A DNA stretch of 11,044 nucleotides from Alphaproteobacteria bacterium (GTDB lineage: Bacteria; Pseudomonadota; Alphaproteobacteria; Rhizobiales; Xanthobacteraceae). Shown in pieces: positions 1 to 6,964 of the stretch. The translations under genes were made by a program, and so were the position numbers. The stretch covers positions 1 to 11,044 of the forward strand of contig VAZL01000015.1 in assembly GCA_005883445.1 (NCBI GenBank). Reading direction: 5' to 3'. Under the pieces are notes generated by a model that was given only the letters and a program-made list of their open reading frames with translations, had not been told where the DNA came from and did no database searches. Each line of letters begins with the position of its first letter. Position 1 is the stretch's first letter.

Positions 1-864
1 GGCATCGGGCGCGGCATTGCGCTGACGATGGCGCGCGAAGGCGCCGCCGTCGTCGTCTGCGACATCGGCGCGAGCCTCGAAGGCGCCGGCACGGATGCTT
101 CTCCCGCGCAGGAAGTGGTGGACGAGATCAAGCGCGGCGGCGGCGAGGCGATGGCCTCGACGCTATCGATCGCTGAGCCGAAAAACGCCGACGAGATCGT
201 GAAGGCTGCGCTCGCCGCTTTCGGCCGGGTCGACATCCTGGTCAACAACGCCGGCATCTTGCGTGACCGCATCTTCCATCGCATGAGCTGGTCGGACTGG
301 TCGGACGTGCTGGCGGTGCACCTCAACGGTTCCTTCAACATGAGCCGGGCCTGCGCCGTTCAGTTCCGCGAGCAGAATGGCGGCGCCTTCGTGCACATGA
401 CGTCGACCTCGGCGCTGGTGGGCAATTTCGGCCAGGCCAATTACATGGCGGCCAAGTTCGGGATTGTCGGCCTCTCGCGCGGGATTGCGCTCGACATGCA
501 GCGCTTCAAGGTGCGCTCGAACTGCATCGCGCCGTTCGCTTGGACGCGCATGATCGATTCGATCCCGACGGAGACGCCGGAGGAGAAGGCGCGGGTCGCG
601 CGCATGCAGCAGATGACGCCGGAAAAAATCGCCCCGCTCACCGTTTATCTCGCCTCCGACCGCGCCGAGGGGATTTCCGGGCAGATTTTCGGCGTGCGCA
701 ACAACGAGATTTTCCTGTTCAATCAGCCGCGCGTGGTTCGCAGCATCCATCGTTCCGACGGCTGGACGCCGGAGAACATCGCCCAGCAGCTCAAGGGCGC
801 GCTCGGCCCTTCGTTCACGCCGCTCGAGCGTTCGAGCGACGTGTTCTCGTGGGATCCGGTGTAA
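1..864 (+). CDS. Short-chain dehydrogenase/reductase, probably 3-hydroxyacyl-CoA dehydrogenase type (5' end missing)
   Basis: This is an NAD(P)-dependent SDR oxidoreductase whose first codons lie before the window. The window opens inside the Rossmann glycine motif (GIGRGIA, from the first base). The NNAG motif lies near position 245. The catalytic triad is in place: Ser codon 403-405, Tyr 442-444 and Lys 454-456, in the YMAAK context, with Ser 13 residues before Tyr as usual. The segment from DRIFHRM to GNFGQANYMAAK resembles the (3R)-hydroxyacyl-CoA dehydrogenase domain of multifunctional enzyme type 2, so a fatty-acyl-CoA or similar substrate is inferred. About 45 residues extend past the usual SDR core. 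The next gene, an acyl-CoA dehydrogenase, starts 83 bp downstream on the same strand, which suits joint transcription and a role in acyl-CoA breakdown. Family assignment is firm; substrate is not. Confidence 0.9.
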   Translation, partial: GIGRGIALTMAREGAAVVVCDIGASLEGAGTDASPAQEVVDEIKRGGGEAMASTLSIAEPKNADEIVKAALAAFGRVDILVNNAGILRDRIFHRMSWSDWSDVLAVHLNGSFNMSRACAVQFREQNGGAFVHMTSTSALVGNFGQANYMAAKFGIVGLSRGIALDMQRFKVRSNCIAPFAWTRMIDSIPTETPEEKARVARMQQMTPEKIAPLTVYLASDRAEGISGQIFGVRNNEIFLFNQPRVVRSIHRSDGWTPENIAQQLKGALGPSFTPLERSSDVFSWDPV

Positions 865-947
865 GCTCGCGCACGAGGATGCGGCGGAGCTGACGTTCTG
901 CGACAGCCGCGCCGATGCGAGACGATGGTGAGTGCGGTTTGAAATCC

Positions 948-2123
948 ATGGCCCAAGCCGAGCGCAGTGCCGCGAACGAGGACCTCGCGCAGATCCGCGA
1001 GTCCGTTCGCGCGCTTTGTGCCAAATTCCCCGGCGAATACTGGCGCGCGCTCGATCGCGAGCGTGCCTATCCGACCGAATTCGTCGCGGCGCTCACGCAG
1101 GCTGGTTTTCTCGCTGCGCTGATCCCGGAAGAATACGGCGGTAGCGGATTGAGCATGACGGCCGCGGCGGCCATCATGGAGGAGATCCAGGCGTCGGGCT
1201 GCAACGGCGCGGCCTGCCACGCCCAGATGTACACCATGGGCACGCTGCTGCGGCACGGCAGCGCGGCGCAGAAGGCGCGCTGGCTGCCGGCGATCGCGTC
1301 GGGCGAACTGCGGCTGCAGGCCTTCGGCGTCACCGAGCCGACATCGGGCTCCGACACGCTCAACCTGCGCACCACCGCCGTGCGCGAGGGCGACCATTAC
1401 GTCATCAACGGCCAGAAGATCTGGACGTCGCGCGCCGAGCATTCCGATCTTCTCCTGCTCCTTGCCCGCACCACGCCGCGCGAAGCGGTCACGAGGCGCA
1501 GCGACGGCCTCTCGGTCTTTCTCGTCGACATGCGGCTCGCGCAAGGCACCGGCATCAGCATCAGCCCGATCCGCACCATGATGAACCACGCGACGACGGA
1601 GCTGTTCTTCGACGATCTGCGCGTTCCGGCGGAAAACCTCATCGGCGAGGAAGGTCAGGGCTTCCGCTACATTTTGAGCGGCATGAATGCCGAGCGCATC
1701 CTGATCGCGGCGGAATGCATCGGCGATGCCAAGTGGTTCATCGCCAAGGCCACCGGCTATGCCAAGGAGCGGATCGTGTTCGGCCGGCCGATCGGCCAGA
1801 ACCAGGGCGTCCAGTTCCCGATCGCGCGCGCCTATGCGCAGATGCGCGCGGCCGAGTTGATGGTGGGCGCGGCCGCCGCCCTCTACGAGGCCGGGCGCGA
1901 GTGCGGCGCCGAAGCCAACATGGCGAAGCTCCTTGCCGCCGACGCGTCCTGGGCGGCGGCCGACATGTGCCTGCAGACCCACGGCGGCTTCGGCTTTGCC
2001 GAGGAGTTCGACGTCGAGCGCAAGTTCCGCGAGACGCGGCTCTATCAGACCGCGCCGATCTCGACCAATCTGATCCTGTCCTACCTCGCCGAGCACGTTC
2101 TCGGCCTGCCGCGGTCGTACTGA
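948..2123 (+). CDS. Acyl-CoA dehydrogenase family protein
   Basis: This FAD-dependent acyl-CoA dehydrogenase of 391 residues (from the ATG at 948) should oxidise an acyl-CoA to the trans-2-enoyl-CoA and pass electrons to ETF. The family motifs run in order: FGVTEPTSGSD (about residues 126-136), INGQKIWTS (153-161), ERIVFGRPIGQNQGVQFPIA in the C-terminal helical domain, then QTHGGFGFAEEFDVERKFRETRL. The usual catalytic YEGT near the C-terminus is absent; the aligned stretch reads YQTAPIS. A Glu in NAER (residue 249, codon 1692-1694) sits where isovaleryl-CoA and long-chain dehydrogenases carry their base. An in-frame ATG at 915 would add 11 residues; neither start has a good ribosome binding site. 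948 is preferred because the added residues do not look family-like. It is probably in one transcript with the upstream SDR gene. Confidence 0.93.
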   Translation: MAQAERSAANEDLAQIRESVRALCAKFPGEYWRALDRERAYPTEFVAALTQAGFLAALIPEEYGGSGLSMTAAAAIMEEIQASGCNGAACHAQMYTMGTLLRHGSAAQKARWLPAIASGELRLQAFGVTEPTSGSDTLNLRTTAVREGDHYVINGQKIWTSRAEHSDLLLLLARTTPREAVTRRSDGLSVFLVDMRLAQGTGISISPIRTMMNHATTELFFDDLRVPAENLIGEEGQGFRYILSGMNAERILIAAECIGDAKWFIAKATGYAKERIVFGRPIGQNQGVQFPIARAYAQMRAAELMVGAAAALYEAGRECGAEANMAKLLAADASWAAADMCLQTHGGFGFAEEFDVERKFRETRLYQTAPISTNLILSYLAEHVLGLPRSY

Positions 2124-2212
2124 GCAGCTGCAGCACGGAAAAACTGCAATTGCGGCTTGCCGACGCGGCAACCCGTTGGCTAGGAGATGGTTATCAATCG
2201 GGGTTAACCGCG

Positions 2213-3157
2213 ATGGGTACGAGCCTTCTCGCCGATATCGGCGGTAGCAAGAGCCGGTTCGCGCTCGCCAATTCGGCCGGGCCGCCCGAGCGCGTCTTGG
2301 TGATCGAAAACGACACGGTCGCCGACCTCGATGCGGCGGTCGCGCGCTACCTCGAGGAGACCGGAGCGCGCCCGCGCGCGGCGACGCTCGCCGTGGCTGG
2401 CCCGGTCGACGGCGAGGAGATCGGGCTCACCAATCGGACGAGCTGGCGCTTCCGGCGCCGCGAATTCGCCAAGCGCTTTGGATTTTCGCAGCTTCGCGTG
2501 CTGAACGATTTCGAGGCCATCGCCTGGGCGCTGCCGCGGCTCGGTGCGGCGCAGACGCGGCCGCTGGGCAAGCCGGTCGCGGCGCGCGCGGGCGTCAAGG
2601 TCGTGCTCGGCCCCGGCACGGGGCTCGGGGTGGCGGCGCTCTTGCCCGCCGATGGCCGCTGGCACGTGGTGGCGAGCGAGGGCGGACATGCCTCGTTCGG
2701 GCCGCAGGCGGCGGACGAATTCGAGGTGTTCGCGCGGCTTCGCCAGGAGTGCGGGGCGGTCAGCGCCGAGGCGGTGCTGTCCGGCCCCGGTCTGGTGCGG
2801 CTCGCGCGCGCGCTCGACCCGCGCGCGGCCTGCCACGAGGCAGAGACCATTGCCGCGAGCGCGCTGGCGCGCGAGCCTTCGGCGCAGGCGGCGGCGCGGC
2901 TGTTCGTGCGCTTGCTCGGGCGCTTTGCCGGCGGCCTCGCGCTCACCTTCAAGGCGCTCGGCGGCGTCTACATCGCCGGCGGGGTCGCGAGCGGGCTTGG
3001 GCCGCTGCTCGACGAGCCGCAGTTCCGCGCCGCCTTCGAGGCGCACCCGCCCTACCAGCGGCTGCTGGAGGCGATCCCGACGCTGCTCATCACCTGCGAG
3101 GAACCCGGCCTGATCGGCTGCGCCGCGGTGGCGAGTGAGCATGCCGTAACGGCGTAG
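2213..3157 (+). CDS. glk: Glucokinase (Glk family)
   Basis: ATP-dependent glucokinase converts glucose to glucose 6-phosphate in the cytoplasm. The product has 314 residues, close to the family norm of about 320. Seen in order: the N-terminal phosphate motif ADIGGSKSRFAL (residues 7-18; many Glk proteins have GGTNARFAL), AVAGPV (60-65), LTNRTSW (72-78), the catalytic Asp99 in LNDFEA, the ATP-site GPGTGLG (133-139), the sugar-binding EGGH (156-159), VLSGPGLV, and a C-terminal IAGGVA. These mark the Glk family, not ROK kinases. The ATG at 2213 is chosen because the motif begins right after it; no strong ribosome binding site is visible, only a GGGG run about 10 bases upstream. The gene follows the acyl-CoA dehydrogenase by 89 bp, and it converges with the macro-domain gene 33 bp away. 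Confidence 0.93.
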   Translation: MGTSLLADIGGSKSRFALANSAGPPERVLVIENDTVADLDAAVARYLEETGARPRAATLAVAGPVDGEEIGLTNRTSWRFRRREFAKRFGFSQLRVLNDFEAIAWALPRLGAAQTRPLGKPVAARAGVKVVLGPGTGLGVAALLPADGRWHVVASEGGHASFGPQAADEFEVFARLRQECGAVSAEAVLSGPGLVRLARALDPRAACHEAETIAASALAREPSAQAAARLFVRLLGRFAGGLALTFKALGGVYIAGGVASGLGPLLDEPQFRAAFEAHPPYQRLLEAIPTLLITCEEPGLIGCAAVASEHAVTA

Positions 3158-3190
3158 GCGTTCGTCGACATCGCAAGCAGCGCCCGAGCG

Positions 3191-3745
3191 TCACGCCAGC
3201 CCAAGCTCGGTGAACGCGCGTGTGTGATGCTCGGCAGCATCCGGCGAGAAGCAGCAGAAGACGACGCGCGTGAGGCCGCGCGGCGCATGCGCGACCTCCG
3301 CCGCCACGCTGCCGACGGCGATGCGTGCCGCGCGCTCCGGCGGAAAACGATAGATGCCGGTCGAGATGGCGGGAAACGCGATCGAGCTCAAGCCCTGCGC
3401 GGCTGCGAGCGCGAGCGCCGTGCGATAGCAGGACGCGAGCAAGTCATCCTCGCCCTTGCCGCCGCCACCCCACACCGGGCCCACGGCGTGGATGACGTGT
3501 TTGGCTTTGAGGCGATAGCCGCGGGTGATCTTGGCGGAACCGGTGTCGCAGCCGCCGAGCGTGCGACATTCGGCGAGAAGCTCAGGCCCAGCGGCGCGAT
3601 GGATGGCGCCGTCGACGCCGCCGCCGCCGAGCAGCGTTCGGTTAGCAGCGTTGACGATGGCCCCGACCTCAAGCGTGGTGATATCCGCGACGCAGATTTC
3701 GAGCTGCGTCGCGCCGACTTCGGCGGTGAGCAGGGAAGCGGTCAT
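3191..3745 (-). CDS. Macro-domain protein, MacroD/YmdB-like (O-acetyl-ADP-ribose deacetylase type)
   Basis: This 184-residue protein is one complete macro domain. Domains of this class bind ADP-ribose and hydrolyse O-acetyl-ADP-ribose or mono-ADP-ribosyl esters on proteins. Visible motifs are the ADIT strand (20-23), IVNAAN (30-35), the glycine-rich loop LLGGGGVDGAIHRAAG (38-53, with Asp45 at the expected catalytic position), VIHAVGPVW (84-92), and the phosphate loop AISTGIYRFP (126-135). This combination fits the MacroD/YmdB class, not the PARG class. The start at 3745 is the only ATG placed just before the domain; its ribosome binding site is weak. It lies 62 bp downstream of the patatin gene on the same strand and may share its transcript. 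No ADP-ribosyltransferase or sirtuin gene is nearby, so the substrate cannot be inferred from context. Confidence 0.92.
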   Translation of the reverse strand: MTASLLTAEVGATQLEICVADITTLEVGAIVNAANRTLLGGGGVDGAIHRAAGPELLAECRTLGGCDTGSAKITRGYRLKAKHVIHAVGPVWGGGGKGEDDLLASCYRTALALAAAQGLSSIAFPAISTGIYRFPPERAARIAVGSVAAEVAHAPRGLTRVVFCCFSPDAAEHHTRAFTELGLA

Positions 3746-3807
3746 GGATCGATGGTAGCGCAAACGCGTGCGTGGCGCAGCGCATTGCGCGTCGTAGCTA
3801 GTCGGCG

Positions 3808-4929
3808 CTACTCGACCAATTCCGGCTCGACTTTGGCGGCCAAATCGATCGTGCTGCGGCGGCCGATGTCGTCGAAATGGGCATCGAGGAAGCGTCGGGT
3901 CGCGCGCTGTCCGAGCTTGTGCAGCGTCTCGAAATATTCGTAGTCGGTCTTGAGCGTGCTGCGCGCGCCGAAGGCTTCGCCCAGATCTTCCATGACGATG
4001 CGATGGAGCTTGAGCCGGCGGAATTCGCCCGCCCGCGTTCCTCGCGGCAATCGTCCCTCGTCGATGAGGCGGTTGACGAAGGCGACCCCGCGCAGCTCCG
4101 AGAGCAGCGAGGCATTGAAGTTGATCTCGTTGACGCGGCTCATGATCTCGCGCGTGCGCGTGGGCACGTTGCGGCGCTCGCGCGGATTGATCTGAACGAT
4201 CAACGCGTCCTCGGTCGCGGTCGCGCGCAGGAACGGGGTGACGACCGGATTGCCGCTGTAGCCGCCGTCCCAATAGGGCACGCCGTCGATCTCGACCGCG
4301 CGGAACAGCAGCGGAAGCGCGGCCGAGGCCATCACCACCTCGGCCGTGATCTCGGCGCGCGTGAATACGCGCAACTCCCCGGTCTGGACATTGGTGGCCG
4401 AGATGAAGAGTTCGAGACCGCGATCGCGACGGATCGCCTCGAAGTCGACGAAGCGCTCGATCAGCTCTTTGAGCGGATTGATGTTGAGCGGGTTGAGATC
4501 ATAGGGCGACAACATGCGCGACATCGCGGTGAACCACAGGCCGTCGCCCGGAACGAAAGGGAACAGCCGCTCGACCACGCCGCGCTGCAGGCTTCCGAGG
4601 TGGCCGTCGACGCTGACCGCGCGCCAGAAATCGGCGAGCCGCTGGCGCGCCTCGTCCGGTCCGCCGCGGGTGAGCCCGTCGGCGAGCATGACCGCGTTCA
4701 CCGCTCCCGCCGACGCGCCGGAGATGCCTTCGATCCCGATCCTGCCGTCGTCGAGCAGCTGATCGAGCACGCCCCAGGTGAACGCGCCGTGCGCGCCGCC
4801 GCCCTGCAGGGCGAGATTGATCGGCTTGGCGCGACCCTTGCTCACTCGCCCAGGCGGCGGCCTGCGCCGCGGCGGACTGCGCGGCGTGAGCGCGTTGGAA
4901 ATGAAACTTGCGAGCAGAATAGGAAACAT
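3808..4929 (-). CDS. Patatin-like phospholipase family protein
   Basis: This is a predicted serine acyl hydrolase of 373 residues acting on phospholipids or other acyl esters. It has the patatin signatures: the oxyanion loop LQGGGAHGAF (41-50), the nucleophile elbow GASAG with Ser73, and the catalytic Asp221 in YWDGGYSGNP. After the catalytic domain come about 145 residues with INPRERR and VNEINFNASLLSELRG, typical of the bacterial patatin subgroup with a C-terminal extension. The ATG at 4929 is chosen because upstream in-frame codons lie in AT-rich intergenic DNA with unrelated composition; a GTG at 4845 would trim the first 28 residues, which are basic and proline-rich with a short hydrophobic start (FPILLASFI). 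That start could be a weak membrane-targeting segment. The gene is divergent from zur, and the macro-domain gene follows it. Confidence 0.92.
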   Translation of the reverse strand: MFPILLASFISNALTPRSPPRRRPPPGRVSKGRAKPINLALQGGGAHGAFTWGVLDQLLDDGRIGIEGISGASAGAVNAVMLADGLTRGGPDEARQRLADFWRAVSVDGHLGSLQRGVVERLFPFVPGDGLWFTAMSRMLSPYDLNPLNINPLKELIERFVDFEAIRRDRGLELFISATNVQTGELRVFTRAEITAEVVMASAALPLLFRAVEIDGVPYWDGGYSGNPVVTPFLRATATEDALIVQINPRERRNVPTRTREIMSRVNEINFNASLLSELRGVAFVNRLIDEGRLPRGTRAGEFRRLKLHRIVMEDLGEAFGARSTLKTDYEYFETLHKLGQRATRRFLDAHFDDIGRRSTIDLAAKVEPELVE

Positions 4930-4983
4930 TCTCGAATTTTCGATGTGGAGGGTTTGGCGAGGGGATTCGTACAATGTGGGGAT

Positions 4984-5005
4984 GATATTGCTGCATTGCA
5001 ATATC
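4984..5005. promoter_or_regulatory. Perfect inverted repeat between patatin gene and zur; candidate operator
   Basis: The arms GATATTGC and GCAATATC match perfectly over 8 bp and are separated by TGCATT. The dyad lies in the only AT-rich stretch of the region. It ends 55 bp before the zur ATG and begins 54 bp before the patatin ATG. Fur-family regulators bind AT-rich dyads, and Zur sites often carry GATAT...ATATC ends, so autoregulation by Zur is a reasonable inference. The core differs from the remembered alphaproteobacterial Zur box (GATATGTTATAACATATC), which is 18 bp, so another regulator is possible. No convincing -35/-10 pair could be fixed on either strand around it. Confidence 0.5.
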
Positions 5006-5060
5006 AAATTATGGCAGTGCAACAAGAGCAAAAAATGTTCAAAACGGGTAACGTCCAGGC

Positions 5061-5594
5061 ATGTCGAAATCCAAAACGTCGCGAGCGTCGTCGAATCGCC
5101 CGCCCGCCATCTTCCCACCCCCAGGCCATGACCATGATCGCTGCTCGAGCGATGCCATGGCCATCGCCGAGGCGCGCTGTGGGCAACGCGGCCAGCGCCT
5201 AACTCCCATCCGGCGCAAAGTGCTCGCGGCGCTTCTGGGCAGCCACAAGCCGCTGGGCGCCTACGAGATCATCGACCGGCTCGCGCTCAAGGGGCCGCGG
5301 CTGGCGCCGATCACCGCCTACCGGGCGCTCGAGTTCCTGCGTGAGAATGGGCTCGTGCACCGCATCGAGAGCCGCAATGCGTTCATCGCATGCGTGCACA
5401 ATCACACCGCCAGCGCGCTCGTGGTGTTTCTGATCTGCGAGCGTTGCGGGGCCGTGGGGGAGGCGTCTTCAAGCGACGTCGCGGCGACCCTCACCTCAGC
5501 CGCGCGCGCCGCCGGCTTTACGCCCAAATCGCCGGTGATCGAGCTCAGCGGCATCTGCACGCACTGCCAGCCGCGGGGAACACACGCCCGATGA
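5061..5594 (+). CDS. zur: Zinc uptake regulator Zur (Fur family)
   Basis: This 177-residue Fur-family repressor should bind Zn(II) and shut off zinc uptake genes when zinc is ample. The N-terminal tail carries HDHDRC (23-28), as in rhizobial Zur proteins. The winged-helix domain follows, with GQRLTPIRRKVLAALL (44-59), LGAYEIIDRL (65-74) and the recognition helix APITAYRALEFL (82-93). The dimerisation domain has ACVHNH (110-115) and the two structural zinc CxxC pairs, C126/C129 (CERC) and C166/C169 (CTHC). This set, with HDHxxC, favours Zur over Fur, Mur, Irr or PerR. A downstream ATG in MAIAEARC would lose the HDHDRC tail, so the start at 5061 is kept although its ribosome binding site is weak. 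No znuABC genes are in the window, so zur stands alone here. A candidate operator lies 55 bp upstream. Confidence 0.92.
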   Translation: MSKSKTSRASSNRPPAIFPPPGHDHDRCSSDAMAIAEARCGQRGQRLTPIRRKVLAALLGSHKPLGAYEIIDRLALKGPRLAPITAYRALEFLRENGLVHRIESRNAFIACVHNHTASALVVFLICERCGAVGEASSSDVAATLTSAARAAGFTPKSPVIELSGICTHCQPRGTHAR

Positions 5595-5654
5595 GGGTGA
5601 CAATCCGTAAATGGCCCTTGGCTGTGCGCGGGAACCCGGCGCGTTGACGGCGAG

Positions 5655-5680
5655 GGCGCAGTCTGGCACTTCCCTGCGCC
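5655..5680 (+). other. Leader hairpin directly before the ispG ribosome binding site
   Basis: GGCGCAG (5655-5661) and CTGCGCC (5674-5680) form a perfect 7-bp stem with a 12-nt loop. The 3' arm touches the ribosome binding site AAAGGAG (5681-5687). In RNA the stem would abut, but not cover, the Shine-Dalgarno bases. It could affect translation initiation, or it could be chance in GC-rich DNA. Confidence 0.3.
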
Positions 5681-5694
5681 AAAGGAGCCCAAAC

Positions 5695-6799
5695 ATGACC
5701 GAAGCCGGGCCGCAGCAGCGCCGCCGGTCGGTGCCCGTGGATGTGGGCGGCGTGCTCGTGGGTGGTGGCGCGCCCGTCGTCGTGCAGTCCATGACCAATA
5801 CCGACACCGCCGACGTCGAGGAGACGGCACGGCAGGTGGCGGCGCTGGCGGCCGCGGGCTCCGAGATCGTGCGCATCACCGTCGACCGCAACGAGGCGGC
5901 AGCCGCGGTGCCGCGCATCAAGGAGCGGCTGCTCAAGATGGGCGTCGGCGTGCCAATCGCCGGCGACTTTCACTACATCGGCCACAAGCTCCTGGCCGAG
6001 TACCCGACCTGCGCCGAAGCGCTCGACGGTGCGCATCGGCGCCAATTGGGGCTCGCTCGACCAGGAGCTGTTGACCCGCCTGATGGACGAGAACGCGCGC
6101 TCGTCCTCCCCGCGCGACGCGCGCGAGGTGACGCGCGAGGCCATGGTGCAATCCGCGCTCCTTTCCGCCGAACGCGCCGAGGAGATCGGGCTCGCGCGCG
6201 ACCGCATCATCTTGTCGGCCAAAGTGTCGGCGGTGCAGGATCTGATCGCGGTCTACGTCGATCTCGCGCGGCGCTCGGACTATGCCCTCCATCTCGGGCT
6301 GACCGAGGCCGGGATGGGCTCAAAGGGGATCGTGGCATCCGCGGCCGCGCTGAGCATTCTGCTGCAGCGAGGCATCGGCGACACCATCCGCATTTCACTC
6401 ACGCCGGAGCCCGGGGGCGACCGCACGCTCGAAGTGAAGGTGGCGCAGGAACTGCTGCAGACCATGGGCTTTCGCGTGTTCGTGCCGCTCGTTGCCGCGT
6501 GCCCGGGCTGCGGGCGCACGACCTCGACCACGTTCCAGGAACTCGCCCGCGACATCCAGGGCTTCATCCACGCGTCGATGCCGCAGTGGAAGCGCAGCTA
6601 TCCCGGAGTGGAGACGCTCAACGTCGCCGTCATGGGTTGCATCGTCAACGGGCCGGGCGAGAGCAAGCACGCCGACATCGGCATTTCGCTTCCGGGCACC
6701 GGCGAGCAGCCTGCAGCGCCGGTCTTCATCGACGGCAAGAAGGTGGCCACGCTGCGCCGCTTCGGGCAGGCCGGCGCCGGACGCACCGCGGCCGAGTAG
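5695..6799 (+). pseudogene. ispG: 4-hydroxy-3-methylbut-2-enyl-diphosphate synthase IspG, disrupted by an internal frameshifting deletion
   Basis: IspG (GcpE) is the 4Fe-4S enzyme that makes HMBPP in the MEP isoprenoid pathway. The ATG at 5695 has a strong ribosome binding site (GGAG, 7 nt spacing). Residues 1-111 are normal, including VQSMTNTDTAD and IAGDFHYIGHKLLAEYP, and end at EALD (codon 6025-6027). The family then has about 32 residues starting KYRINPGN. Here one stray base (6028) follows, and the sequence resumes in another frame with VRIGANWGSLDQ at 6029, running to the stop at 6797-6799. About 95 bp are therefore missing. The second part keeps the cluster ligands: Cys codons 6500-6502, 6509-6511 and 6638-6640, and the Glu of GPGE. 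The C-terminus (ATLRRFGQAGAGRTAAE) is also shorter than usual. Both halves are otherwise well conserved, so the break is recent or an assembly error. Confidence 0.88.
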
Positions 6800-6801
6800 G
6801 C

Positions 6802-6824
6802 GCGCGGCGCAAGGCGCGCCGCGC
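6802..6824 (+). terminator. GC-rich hairpin just after ispG; terminator-like without U-tract
   Basis: GCGCGGCGC (6802-6810) and GCGCCGCGC (6816-6824) form a perfect 9-bp stem with loop AAGGC, beginning 3 bases after the ispG stop codon. The position suits transcription termination or 3'-end protection, but no T-run follows, so it does not meet the standard for an intrinsic terminator. Confidence 0.4.
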
Positions 6825-6877
6825 CTTCACCGACGGCTCTCAAATGGAATGCGAAAGGATGCGGGCGTGAGCGCCCG

Positions 6878-6964
6878 CTATTGCCGCGGCTGCCGCAACG
6901 GCGACAGTTCCGCGAGCACCCCGATCACTGTAATCAACAAGCAAAGAAGCACAATCTTTTCCAC
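6878..6964 (-). CDS. Candidate 28-residue single-pass membrane protein
   Basis: A short minus-strand reading frame starts at a GTG (6964-6962) and stops at TAG (6880-6878). Its product reads MEKIVLLCLLITVIGVLAEL followed by SPLRQPRQ: a charged MEK start, about 16 strongly hydrophobic residues (one transmembrane helix), then a basic proline/arginine tail. GGAGG lies 6 bases before the GTG, a better ribosome binding site than most genes in this window have. An upstream in-frame GTG at 6985 would give 35 residues. I recognise no family. It sits in the 314-bp gap between the ispG stop and the end of the cupin gene; apart from the hairpin at 6802-6824, nothing else is evident there. Arrangement in the cupin transcript (149 bp downstream, same strand) is possible. 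A chance hydrophobic ORF cannot be excluded. Confidence 0.45.
   Translation of the reverse strand: MEKIVLLCLLITVIGVLAELSPLRQPRQ

Noticed and set aside
723..2171. Long open frame of 482 codons on the minus strand opposite the acyl-CoA dehydrogenase
   Set aside because: It is antisense to a gene with clear family motifs; the product is Arg/Ala-rich with no recognisable domain, as expected for shadow frames in GC-rich DNA.
2157..2171. Inverted repeat TTGCCG-ACG-CGGCAA between the acyl-CoA dehydrogenase and glk genes
   Set aside because: The stem is only 6 bp with no T-run after it, so a terminator call is not justified.
4930..5118. N-terminal extension of the patatin frame across the intergenic region
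   Set aside because: It would run through the AT-rich divergent promoter region and the zur start; the translated part has no patatin similarity.
3877..5202. Plus-strand open frame of 441 codons opposite the patatin gene
   Set aside because: It is a shadow of the patatin reading frame and crosses the zur start; no family features were seen.
5644..5672. TTGACG at 5644 as a -35 box for ispG
   Set aside because: The hexamer at 17-bp spacing (CACTTC) does not resemble a -10 element.
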